Positions 55,179 to 64,000 of a stretch of 64,000 bases of DNA are shown here, one piece after another. A program made the position numbers and the translations under genes. The notes beneath the pieces were generated by a model. It had not been told where the DNA came from. It worked only from the letters and a program-made list of their open reading frames with translations, and did not search any database. Origin of the DNA: CAWGYT01 sp963826795 (GTDB taxonomy: Bacteria > Planctomycetota > Planctomycetia > Pirellulales > Pirellulaceae); contig CAWGYT010000004.1 in NCBI GenBank assembly GCA_963826795.1, positions 744,001 through 808,000 on the forward strand. The letters are read 5' to 3'. Position 1 is the stretch's first letter. Each line of letters starts with the position of its first letter.

Positions 55179-56042
55179 TTATTTCCCGTTTTGTCCTTTA
55201 CTCCTCTTTGGCAACCTTCCAGCAAGGGTTGGGCGTCGCCAGCAGTTGTAGAAACCGATCGCCAGACCGCTCAGCATCCAAATGCCGCAGGAGCCAGGTT
55301 CGGGAACAAGGGCCTTCGCCGATTCCGCCTCGCGCCGCTGAGGCGTACCCACGTAATGACCCCCGCCACGACTTGGTCCCGTCCGGTCGAGGTAAATCGC
55401 GGCGAACAACGCCTTGTCCGGCCTCTCCGCGCCCTGCGAACGAGCGAGAAAGCTCGCCGGCGTAAGGGTTCCCGGGCCATTCAGAAAGACGTCAAACATC
55501 GCGGTCTCGCCCGGGTCGAACGCATGTGACCGCCGGTTGCTAAACCCCACCGCGAGGTCGAAAAGTCCCGCCCCACCCGTGTCGGCGTTGATCGAATCTC
55601 GAAATCGATGTCGTCGAAAGGAGTCGCCCTGCTCGAAGAAGTCGTCCGAGTCGTTGATCTCGAGCATGTAAGCCATCGAGTCGTCCCATAAATTCAGCCA
55701 AAGCCGACTCAATTTGCCCACGCCCGCTTGCAGGCCGGACCGAAACGTCACGCTGACACGAACTTCCTTGCCGATCACCAGCCCCTGGGCCTCATCCGAG
55801 ATCCGAACCACGACGGCGTCGTCAATGAGCGTGCCGCCGGACGTCCGTGCGGCCAGGTGGCCCGTTCCGTCCCCCGTAAAATCGGGCCCACCAAACGTAA
55901 AGGTCTGCCAACTGCCGGACGAGGTTCCGCCCATGACGAGCACGGCGAGGATGGTCGCCACGGCAAGATGCGGGGCGACTCCGGCGGATCTTCGATAGTG
56001 AATCACTGCGTGGGGCTCTGGGTTAAATACATAAGATAGCAT
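55179..56042 (-). CDS. PEP-CTERM surface protein, paralogue of the neighbour at 54297
   Basis: About 287 residues from ATG 56042 (GTG 56006, just before IHYRRSAGVAPHL, is a plausible shorter start). It shares WQTFTFGGPDFTGDG, DDAVVVRISDEAQGLVIGKE, LSRLWLNLWDDSMAYMLEIN and FDPGETAMFDVFLNGPGTLT with its downstream paralogue. The PEP-CTERM segment VPEPGSCGIWMLSGLAIGFY plus NCWRR is followed by an unusual ~16-residue basic tail (PTLAGRLPKRSKGQNGK), longer than normal for the signal. This suggests a shifted stop codon. 123 bp separate the two genes. Confidence 0.83.
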   Translation of the reverse strand: MLSYVFNPEPHAVIHYRRSAGVAPHLAVATILAVLVMGGTSSGSWQTFTFGGPDFTGDGTGHLAARTSGGTLIDDAVVVRISDEAQGLVIGKEVRVSVTFRSGLQAGVGKLSRLWLNLWDDSMAYMLEINDSDDFFEQGDSFRRHRFRDSINADTGGAGLFDLAVGFSNRRSHAFDPGETAMFDVFLNGPGTLTPASFLARSQGAERPDKALFAAIYLDRTGPSRGGGHYVGTPQRREAESAKALVPEPGSCGIWMLSGLAIGFYNCWRRPTLAGRLPKRSKGQNGK

Positions 56043-56410
56043 GATTGACTGAAGTAGGTAGAATGTCAATCTCTGAAGCCAGAGAACTCAAATGACACGG
56101 CGAATTCCGGCCGCTCGCAGGAGTTGGGGGCAGTCAGCTCGTTCCGATGGGTTACTTGGCTCACCGAATCCAACGTTAAGACGCGTTAACGCTTGAGGCG
56201 ACGGCAGAACACCGGCCATCGCTTGGCAGAGACAACGTGCTTGGCAGAGACAACGCTTGTCACCGCGTGACACGCGCTTGGGCGCGCGAAGCTCCCGCAG
56301 CTCATGGAACCAAGCTAACCGCTCGAGTGGCGGGGGCCTGTGTGAATTTCGGCGGCGAGATCACGACATCGAGCGGCTCGCGTCCTTCGAGGTCCCTTCG
56401 CGCCGCCGCG
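56043..56410. other. Intergenic region
   Basis: 368 bp between the PEP-CTERM pair and the sulfotransferase-MurF gene. TTGGCAGAGACAACG occurs twice at about 56222-56256. No gene or RNA recognised. Confidence 0.5.
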
Positions 56411-58671
56411 TCAGCCGAACGAAGGTCTTTCGGCTTTCAGATTCGCGCACAACTTCATGAATTCGCGATCGCCCAGTCCGCCGTGTCCCATTCCCCCTTT
56501 GACAGTGATCACGTCGCCGGGCCTGAGATACTCCTTGACTGCCGCGTAGAGATCGCTCACGTTCATCGAGGCCGCTCCGCGCCGTTCCAGCGGCAGGGCT
56601 TCGTACAGGTTTTGCATGAGGGGGCCGCAGACGAACACTTTATCGACACCTGAAGCGACCACGTCTTCCGCCAGTTCGGCGTGAATCTGCACTTCGTCGC
56701 GTCCGAGGTGGAGGACGTCCCGCAGCACGGCAATTCGTCGCCCTCCCTCCCCGGGTGCAGCGAGGCCCACCAGCTCGAGCGTTGATCGAATCGAGGCCGG
56801 CGTGGCGTTGAAGCTGTCATCGATCAGCGTTGCCGTGCCGCCCTTGACCGGGATTTCAAGAACCTGGGACCTCCGCGAAACAGCCTGGAAGGTGCCGAAA
56901 TCGGCGGCTGCCTGACGCAGATCGCCACCGGCTGCCTGGACGGCCGCGAGGGCGCCCAGGCTATTGATCGCCATGTGATGGCCGGGAATTGGAAGCGTAT
57001 ATTCGATTTCCGCTCCATCAATCCGAGCCCGAAGCTGCGAAGCACGCGGCTGGAGGCTGGCACGTAGCAGCCGCGCGTCGGCATCGCGGTGACTTCCGAA
57101 TGTGACGATCCGACATCCCTTCGCCTGAGCCTCGACGCCACGATCTCGAACGCCGGCATGTCACGGCAAATGACGGCAACGCCGCCGGTGACGAGGCCCT
57201 CGAAGATCAACGATTTGTATTCGGCCAGGACGTCGAGCGAATTCTTTCCGGCAAGATCCGCTTCATCAAACACGTCGAGATGGGCGATCCCCAAGGAAGT
57301 GAACACCGCCACGTGTGGTTGGGCGATTGACGAACTGATGCCAAGTCCGCGCAGGGGAAGTCCGAATCCGCACTCGACGATGGCGTAGCCGAGATCTCGG
57401 GGAACGTAGCTCAAGGTCCGCAAGACGCCGGCAAGATTATTGTTATTGCCCCGCGTCGCTTCCGCGCCACCTTGCTTGCCAAGCAACGCTCGCAGCATCT
57501 CACGAGTCGTCGTTTTTCCCACCGTCCCGGTCACGCAAATCACTTTTCCTTGAAACCGAGCGCGTGCCGCCAGCGCCAGATCGCGGAGGGCGAATCGGGT
57601 ATTCGGCACGAGCAGCAGCGGAAATCCGTCGGGCAAGGCGGGAAGTGTGCGCAGCTGCTCTTGCTGAATGATCGCTCCGACCGCACCCTTCGCGGCAACT
57701 TGGTCGAGGCGGAGCGACGTATCGTTGGATTGTCGACCCCAGGAAAGCGGCGTCTTCGTGATGATCAGGTGATTGGCGATACGGCTGTTGATGTCGTAGC
57801 TGACACTGGCAGGATTCCAATTCTCACGTGGTGGAACGAACCAGCGACCGCCCGTCGCTTTTTCAAGCTCATCGCTAGTCCAAAGTTGAGTTCTTGCTGC
57901 AGCCGTGGGCGATTCCTGAAGCGGCACCGAGTCGCTCGTGCGTGTCGCGCACGCCAGACTGTCGGCGCGAATGATCTCGTAGCCGAAATGGCGTAGCAAT
58001 TCAATCTCCGGCAGCAGGACCTCGTTGATCCGCTGGATCTCGCCGCGTTCCAGTCGAGCGATCTGCTCCGGATTCCGGTTCGCGATGGACAACTCGAGAG
58101 ACAAATCGGAGCATTCCGGGAGAAATTCACGGAGCTGTTGCTGCACGGCAAGGCGATGATCGCACAGATCTTCATAGCGGAAGAAGAGATGTCTTTTCAG
58201 AGACTTGATGTTTTCAACTTGCCAGGTCGCGCAGCGCAGCCAGTGTTGGGCGTTTCTGGCGACATCGTAACCGACACGACGCTTCATTCCCTCGCACACG
58301 GCGTAGGGATTGCGAATCGAGAGGACAAAGCGAGCGTCCGGAAATTGTTGTTGCAGGATCCTCGCCCTCAACACGTTTGGCGGAGACTTCTCGAGAAGTA
58401 GCGTATCTGGTCTTCCGTAGCGACGGCTCTGCTTACTCCACTGTTCGTGCCAGCGCGCTTGGATCTTCTCCCAATCGTACCGACTTGAATCAATGAACCT
58501 TGCCTCCTGTTCCGTCCACACACGCAAGCAGTCATTGGGCAGCGGACCCGCTTCGTTGAAATACCATTGCCCTTCTTTTTGTAGGCTGCACACGTTGGGA
58601 CATGCCGCGATTTGTCGCTTCACCAGGGTGGATGCGGAATTGTTCGGAATTACGATGAAAAGGTATTGCAT
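56411..58671 (-). CDS. Sulfotransferase-MurF-like ligase fusion, one frameshift
   Basis: About 753 residues. Residues 1-245 are a sulfotransferase: FIVIPNNSASTLVKRQIAAC (PAPS loop region), LLLEKSPPNVLRARIL, ARFVLSIRNPYAVCEGMKRR (3'-phosphate segment) and FFRYEDLCD. From about 270 it is a Mur ligase of MurF type: WTSDELEKATGGRWFVPPRE, VICVTGTVGKTTTREMLRAL (ATP P-loop), EATRGNNNNLAGVLRTL, HVAVFTSLGIAHLDVFD, and, after a frame change near 57130, IPGHHMAINSLGALAAVQAA, GGTATLIDDSFNATPASIRS and VKGGMGHGGLGDREFMKLCA. An N-terminal sulfotransferase on a MurF module is an architecture I do not recognise. A DegT aminotransferase lies 16 bp upstream on the same strand. It may ligate an amino acid or amine to a surface polymer rather than make peptidoglycan. 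Confidence 0.8.
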
Positions 58672-58687
58672 TACCGCATCGCCAACA

Positions 58688-59905
58688 TTAGGTAGCCGAG
58701 TACTTCGACGTTCGAGATTCGGCGTAACGATCGACTGCGCTTACGATTTTGCGTCCCATCGTCTGCAATTCTTCCCGCGAGAGCCAGAGCGGCAGTCGCA
58801 TATCCGCCGTCATTTCGAGGCGTCTGCGAGTCCGGATACAATCTTCTTGATGAGCGAAGAATTTCCAGTTCCAGAAGCAACGGGCATTGCTCGGATCGAT
58901 GCCAAACAGGCTTAACTTGACCCCTTCGTTTCTCAATCTCGCGGCCACCTGAGGCAGGTCGTCACGAGGCACATTCTCGATCTCGAATTGAACCGAATCT
59001 AAGACGGGCCTTGACTCGGACAGGGCACAGGGCAACCGGATGTGCTTCGACTCACGCAAGATGTCGGCCAGGATCTGATAGTTCCGATTAAAAACCGCGA
59101 CTCGTTCGTCGATCTTCGCAAGCTGGGGCAAAATCGCCGCTGCCGTCAAGTTGGACATTCGAAAGTTGAAGGTCGGGTACGCATTCATGTAATCCGGCAT
59201 CGACGGATCGCCGGAAAGTCCCAAGTGCTTCTTCCAGTTGTCTTCATAGCATCCCGAATAGACAACCGCCTTTCTGGCGATTTCTGCGTCATCCGTCGTC
59301 AAGAAACCCCCTTCGCCGCCGTCGATAATCTTATATGACTGCGCGCTGAATGCCGCGACGACCCCGAAGGTTCCCGTGTGCCGTCCTTGCCACATCGCGC
59401 CGAGGCTATGGGCACAATCCTCGATCAGTTGAACTCCGTACCGTTCACACAATTCGGTGATCTTGTTCATGTCGGAGACTCGGCCCCGCATGTGGGAGAG
59501 GAGAAAGTACTTCGCCCCGGATGCAAATTTCCGCTCCAAATCGTCCGTATCAACCACATAGTCTTCAGTCACTTCAACCATCACGGGTTGGGCATGTGCG
59601 TGGACAATGGCACTGGGGACCGCCTTGAATGTGAAAGCCGGCATGATCACTTTGGCCCCGGGATCGACGCCACAGCACAACAGGGAAGTAAAGATCGCCG
59701 AACTACACGAATTCATCGCGATCGCGAACTTGCAGCCAAGGAGCCGAGCGAACGCAATTTCAAGTTGTGACGTTTCACTCTCGGTCGGCGTGTCGCAATC
59801 GTAGCGAAATAGCTGCGCCTTGCGAAGCGTCCGCGTCGTCGACGCAATCACGTCCTCGTCGATGGTCTTTCTGGGAGCATCTTTCATCATCAGGCGTTTC
59901 TCCAT
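58688..59905 (-). CDS. DegT/DnrJ/EryC1/StrS aminotransferase
   Basis: PLP-dependent sugar aminotransferase, about 400 residues. Motifs: IAMNSCSSAIFTSLLCCGVD, VIMPAFTFKAVPSAIVHAHA, LIEDCAHSLGAMWQGRHTGT (PLP Asp) and FSAQSYKIIDGGEGGFLTT with the Schiff-base Lys. MSNLTAAAILPQL and the C-terminal RLEMTADMRLPLWLSREELQ complete the fold. The family makes aminosugars, usually nucleotide-linked, for surface glycans or antibiotics. ATG 59890, with GGAGAA upstream, may be the true start rather than 59905. It sits between the toroid-like gene (52 bp) and the sulfotransferase-MurF fusion (16 bp), so the three are probably one operon. Confidence 0.9.
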   Translation of the reverse strand: MEKRLMMKDAPRKTIDEDVIASTTRTLRKAQLFRYDCDTPTESETSQLEIAFARLLGCKFAIAMNSCSSAIFTSLLCCGVDPGAKVIMPAFTFKAVPSAIVHAHAQPVMVEVTEDYVVDTDDLERKFASGAKYFLLSHMRGRVSDMNKITELCERYGVQLIEDCAHSLGAMWQGRHTGTFGVVAAFSAQSYKIIDGGEGGFLTTDDAEIARKAVVYSGCYEDNWKKHLGLSGDPSMPDYMNAYPTFNFRMSNLTAAAILPQLAKIDERVAVFNRNYQILADILRESKHIRLPCALSESRPVLDSVQFEIENVPRDDLPQVAARLRNEGVKLSLFGIDPSNARCFWNWKFFAHQEDCIRTRRRLEMTADMRLPLWLSREELQTMGRKIVSAVDRYAESRTSKYSAT

Positions 59906-59957
59906 CGCGAAGAAAGACGATTTGGGGTGCACGAAGAACGAGCGTATTAGCGGTCAA

Positions 59958-61953
59958 CTATTTGGCCATCTGAAGCTCGCGACTAAAACGATCGTAACAA
60001 CGTTGGTGAAACGCCGCGGCCAGCGAACACGGGCATCTCAGCCACTCGTCGTTCACGAAACGCAATACGGCCATCGCGGCCATCGCAGCGTGCTGGGTAT
60101 TGTCACAGCGGATTTGGTTGTTCGTCACGGTGGTCCGCAGGCCACCCAGGACCCGTCGCTTTCGTCGCAAATAAAATGCGTTTTCCTCTCGATATTGAAG
60201 TTGCAGCAGACTGCGAAGTCCGTACCGAATCGCTCGCAGATAGGCTTCCGCGCGAGCGCTTCGGGAACCATCGTTCGCGAGGTCAAACGCGTAGGCCAAG
60301 CCTTCCACGTAGACCGCCGTTGATGACGCATGAGGAGGACCATTGTAGGCAAACTCTTTGACGTAGAATCTTCCCAGCATATCGCGGGGAGAGCTCTTGT
60401 CGAGATTCTGTGTGCAGATCAGCCAGTCATTCAGTTCGAAAATGGCTTCACGGTACTCATTCTCCCCCGTCAATTGAAACATCTGCCAGTACGCCATCGT
60501 ATGCCAGGGAACAAAGGCCGTGTTGCGGCGGCTCGCACGATGAAACGGCATGTAGTACTCCCGGCTCAAGCGAATGTGACGCAACAGCTCCTCATTCCAA
60601 TGCACGCCAAGGTACTTGGCCAGGGCCAGCAGCGCCTCACCGCTGTAGAAGTTCTGGTTGTCGTTTCGATCCCGCGGAATCAAAAACGTACGGAAACTTC
60701 CATCTGCCTGTCCGAGAATCAACAGAAAGTTCTTCAGCCGCTCGATCACGTCTTCATGTCCCTCCCCGTCCGGCCCATCCAGACAGGCCAGCAACGCGCA
60801 AGCGGCCGCACCCAATTTCGCCTTTCCGTTGAAGTAAATGAATCCGTAGTCTGCCATTCGCGTAAAATAATGTTCGAGATTGTATGCGAGGTTCCGCCGC
60901 CACGCATCCGCATATCGACCATCCCCTGTATGTCGAAATAGATGAGCCAAAGCGTGGGTGGCCATCCACTGGCGAATCATGTTGTTGGCGGCGCTGATAT
61001 TCGCCGCGACTTGGCATGTACTTGTATTCCATGCGCCCATCGGCGCGGACGCTGTTCAGCATCCAGCCGCCAGCTCGTCTGAGAAACGTCTCCACGCGAT
61101 CTTGGCAGAGCTCGTCAACTTGCACAACTTCGTCGCATCGGAACAGCGTACGGATTCGATCCGAGGGCGATCTTTCGACAAGATGTTGGGTGTCGAATCG
61201 GTACAAAGCGTGCTGCTCGTCGCAATAGGCGTCGCCGGGAAGTCCCAGTGATTCAGACAAACGTTCCAAGAGCGACTGATGGCGATAATTGTGAATTATG
61301 GCCTTCGAGTTCGAAAACAACGTGAGGCGTTCAAATGCGATCAAGCCAAGTCCGTGGATGCCGAGCTGAATCGTCGATTCAAGGTACTCACGGTCTCGCC
61401 TCTGCAGCCGATAGGCGTTATGAAATAACGTCAACTCGATACCCAGGCGGCCGATGTCTTGCGAGGAGAAACCCCATGACGTGGCATCGGGGAATAACGT
61501 GGCATCGGGAGGGTCTGCACCCGTCCGTACCCCTGACTGGATGGCCCCATCCACCAGCATGACTTCAGAATCGGTTGACTGGAGTTGCGATCTCCGGGGC
61601 AACTCCGCAAGGATCGCTCGTCGGAAATCGAAGGCGCGCGTCGTCGCCGCGACCACGTTTTCCCGAAGGCCCGATCCCGCCGCAATTCCCTCACTCCAAT
61701 ATCGACCCCCGATGCGGAACGCCACATGCACCGGATAGGCGGGCAGGGCGTCCAAGTCCTCCCCACTAGGATCTGGAGGGGATACGATTCCCAACTGCTG
61801 CAAGAAGACGCTTCGAGCCAGGGCGACGAACCGTTGCTGCTGGGACTCGGAAAGTCTCAACCGCCCGACTTCGTCGCCGCTGGAATTGGCCGCCGAGACG
61901 CAATAGAAGCGGGAATATGCGGACGTCCTGGGATTCATGGCACTCGCAGCCAT
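59958..61953 (-). CDS. Probable alpha/alpha-toroid glycan-processing protein, one frameshift
   Basis: About 665 residues, no secretion signal seen. The C-terminal ~400 residues carry repeated helix pairs typical of (alpha/alpha)6 enzymes: ANNMIRQWMATHALAHLFRH, TRMADYGFIYFNGKAKLGAA, FYSGEALLALAKYLGVHWNE, FVPWHTMAYWQMFQLTGENE, YVEGLAYAFDLANDG and DNTQHAAMAAMAVLRFVNDE. The N-terminal ~200 residues (SESQQQRFVALARSVFLQQL onward) are not recognised. The frame changes near 61000. ATG 61953 follows GCAGG. By position it is the first gene of the DegT and sulfotransferase-MurF operon. A role in cutting or modifying a surface polysaccharide is inference. Confidence 0.6.
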
Positions 61954-62109
61954 CGACCTGCACCGTTCCAAGTCATCGCGAGCTGGTTGCGTCTTGGTCG
62001 GTTGGCGTCCGCTTCGACTTTGTTGCTCCTACAAAACCCGCGATGGACGGATCTCCCTTATCGTACTCGAAAACTGCACGCAAAACGTCCCCGTCACCTG
62101 GATGAGCCA

Positions 62110-64000
62110 CTACTCGCCCCAATCCTCCATGATCGCGTCCACAGCGGACTTCCGTTTGATCCTGATCGAACGACCTCGATCCTTCGCAAGATCGGCGTGC
62201 AGCTCATCGTCGTGCGTCCATCGATCGCGGGCCGGCGGCTCGCTCCGTAAGGCTTTGACGGCAAGCGCAGGCTCTGCGAGCCGTTCGCGACGCTCTTGAG
62301 CTTGCGTATCCTTGATCTCCGTGTGTGTCCCATTGTCTGACGCCGCGTTAAGTACTTCCGCATTTACCGCGGCGCTGATGGCAGCAAGCGGTCCGTTCGG
62401 CGCTAGAGGCGATGCCGGCAAAGCTACCTGATAGACCAGTTCCCAGAGGCTGCTGACCAGCAAGTTGCCGGCGCTGTCAAAGGCGAGCCCGCTGACCTGG
62501 CCGCTGGCGACGCCGAGCGGGGCGAGATCGACGGTCCGCACGAGGGTCCCGTCGGTCTGGATCTCGGCCACCGAACTCGAGCTGCTGCCGCCGACCCAGA
62601 GGTGGCCGCTGCCGGGATCGACCGCGATCCCGCCGTAGTTCACATCGATCGGCACGCTGAACGTGGTCAGGGTGGCGCCGGTCGCGGGATCGATCTCGAT
62701 CACCTGATCGGGCGAACCGTCCACCAGGTAGAGGTGGCCGCCATCGGCCGGGTCGAAGACCATCCCCACCGGGTCGAGGTTCTGGGCCAGGACGAGGGTC
62801 GAGAGGATCGTCCCGCTGGCCGGATCGAGGGCGTAAATCCGATCCGGATTGCTGTTGTAGTTGCTCACCAGCAGGCTGCCCTCCGGCACCGGCACGCCGG
62901 CCAGGCTCAGAGCCGCCGCCGCGAGGTCCAGGCCCACGCCGCTGGAGGTCCCGCCGGGCATCGGCAAGGTGGCCAGCGTCGCGCCCGTGGCCGGGTCGAT
63001 CCGGCGGAGTTCGCCGCCGGTCGTCGCGACCCAGAGGTCGGTTCCGTCGAAGGCGACGTCGAGCAGGTCGCCCGCTCCCGGCGCGACGAAGTTGACCGCC
63101 CGCGGGGCGCTCGTCCCGCCGGCCGTGGTGAGCGTGAACTCGCCCAGCCCGTGCACCGGGGCGTTGAAGAACGACGTGTCGTTCTCGTGGACGTACCAGT
63201 ACCGCACGTCGGGACCGCCGCTCGGGTTGGCGTCCGCCACGGTGCCGCCCGGGGAAGTTGTAAGTCGTGGTGAACAGGGTGCTGCCTTCCTGCAGGCCGT
63301 TGCCCCGGATCTCCAGGGCCGCGTTGCCGCCGGACACACGGAGCGAGTCGAGCACGGGCACGATCTGCAGCAGGTGTTCCTGGTCGGAACCCGCCCGGCG
63401 AATCGGGAAGGCGCCGTTGTAATAGTCCGGCAACACGAGCGTCGCTTCCGTCCCCTCGGCGTTGGCGAAGTTCGGGTTGCGGAGCTCGTACCGCACCGTT
63501 CCGCCGCTGTCGAGGTAGCTCATCACGAAGTCGGTCGAGGTGCTCAGCCCCGTGCCGGTCACCGTCACCACCTGCCCCGGATTGGCCGAGGCCTCGTCCG
63601 CGTCGGCCGGGGTCCCGCTGGCCGCCGTGGCGACCAGATCGGTGAAGTCGTACGCCAGCGGGGCGCTGGTGCCGCCCTCCGTCGTGACCGTGATCGGACC
63701 CGCGAAGGCCCCCGTCGTCGGCACACTCAGGAAGACCGCGTCGTTCTCGTGCGCGAACCAGTACCGCACGTCGGGACCGCTGCTCGGGCTGGTGTCGACG
63801 ATCGTCTCGCCCCCAAAGGCGTATTCCGAATCGTTCCCTTCCACGAACCCGTCCCCGTTGAGCGTCACCGCCGCCACGCCCGTCGTGCTGTTGAGGCTCG
63901 TCAGATCCACCCAGTTCAAGACCGGCACGATCTGCAGGCGGGCCCGGGTATCCTGCTGATCCCCGATCACGCCCACGTCGCCGCTGATCGCGTCGATCGG
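62110..64000 (-). CDS. Large surface protein: TIG/IPT-like repeats and NHL/YVTN beta-propeller, N-terminus outside window, one frameshift
   Basis: At least 630 residues, open at the right edge. Reading N to C: two ~190-residue repeats with the shared motif GPDVRYWFAHENDAVF / GPDVRYWYVHENDTSF and GGTSAP. Between them is an IPT-like segment (NPGQVVTVTGTGLSTSTDFV). A propeller follows: LLDVAFDGTDLWVATTGGEL, RIDPATGATLATLPMPGG, RIYALDPASGTILSTLVLAQ, LYLVDGSPDQVIEIDPATGA and GGIAVDPGSGHLWVGG, i.e. YVTN/NHL blades of ~45 residues. The C-terminus is hydrophilic and charged (QAQERRERLAEPALAVKALR). The frame changes near 63250 at a CCCGGGG run. Probably an extracellular adhesin or matrix protein. Confidence 0.78.

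Noticed and set aside
59958..61953. AMMECR1-like domain at the N-terminus of the toroid-like protein
   Set aside because: A faint pattern resemblance (SESQQQRFVALAR, then LRENVVAATTRAFDFR) without the conserved LRGCIG motif; not strong enough to name.

Overview
The window comes from a high-GC Planctomycetota chromosome. The evidence is the density of planctomycete-specific families: two adjacent pairs of DUF1549/DUF1553 (PSCyt1/PSD1) and DUF1501 proteins, a third broken DUF1549/DUF1553 gene, a lone DUF1501 protein, a formylglycine-type sulfatase, PEP-CTERM surface proteins, tandem phosphodiesterase-like proteins and large secreted beta-propellers. No rRNA, tRNA, CRISPR array, transposase or prophage gene was recognised.

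Layout. 1-14.3 kb: degradation and secretion block. It holds a badly frameshifted DUF1549/DUF1553 gene, a seven-bladed FG-GAP propeller and two DUF1549/1553-DUF1501 pairs separated by a hairpin-rich ~150-bp tandem repeat. 14.3-20.6 kb: housekeeping genes (SlyD-like FKBP, folE, queD-like gene, nucleotidyltransferase-like protein, thioredoxin lipoprotein, large MscS channel). 20.8-23.0 kb: a phosphatidylcholine synthase gene directly behind a symporter that strongly resembles the animal high-affinity choline transporter CHT. 23.2-33.9 kb: GNAT, membrane/spermidine-synthase-like fusion, secreted redoxin, PEP-CTERM protein, CopZ-N-terminus-like Fe-S protein, DUF1349 protein, sulfatase, AI-2E-type permease.

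34.1-41.3 kb is the most remarkable region. Six genes match, in identity and number, the glyoxylate-assimilation half of the 3-hydroxypropionate bi-cycle known from Chloroflexus: meh (divergent), then smtA, smtB, mct, mcl and mch on the plus strand. Together they would convert glyoxylate plus propionyl-CoA into pyruvate plus acetyl-CoA, and would generate glyoxylate from malate and succinyl-CoA. The carboxylating half (malonyl-CoA reductase, propionyl-CoA synthase) is not in the window.

41.5-53.7 kb: two-domain cold-shock protein, lone DUF1501, then a minus-strand run of sulfotransferase, EMC3/YidC-like membrane protein, small RHH-like protein, an eight-copy 147-bp repeat array, two tandem phosphodiesterase/alkaline-phosphatase-like proteins and an arylsulfotransferase fused to Spy-like repeats. 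54.3-64 kb: two paralogous PEP-CTERM proteins, a three-gene surface-polymer cluster (sulfotransferase-MurF fusion, DegT aminotransferase, a probable alpha/alpha-toroid protein), and the C-terminal part of a large TIG/beta-propeller protein that runs off the window.

A caution for all gene models: about a dozen otherwise well-conserved genes carry one or two single-base frameshifts (including meh, smtB, the choline-type symporter and the sulfatase active-site motif), and the gene at the left edge carries many. This looks more like uncorrected assembly indels than wholesale gene decay, but the sequence alone cannot decide.
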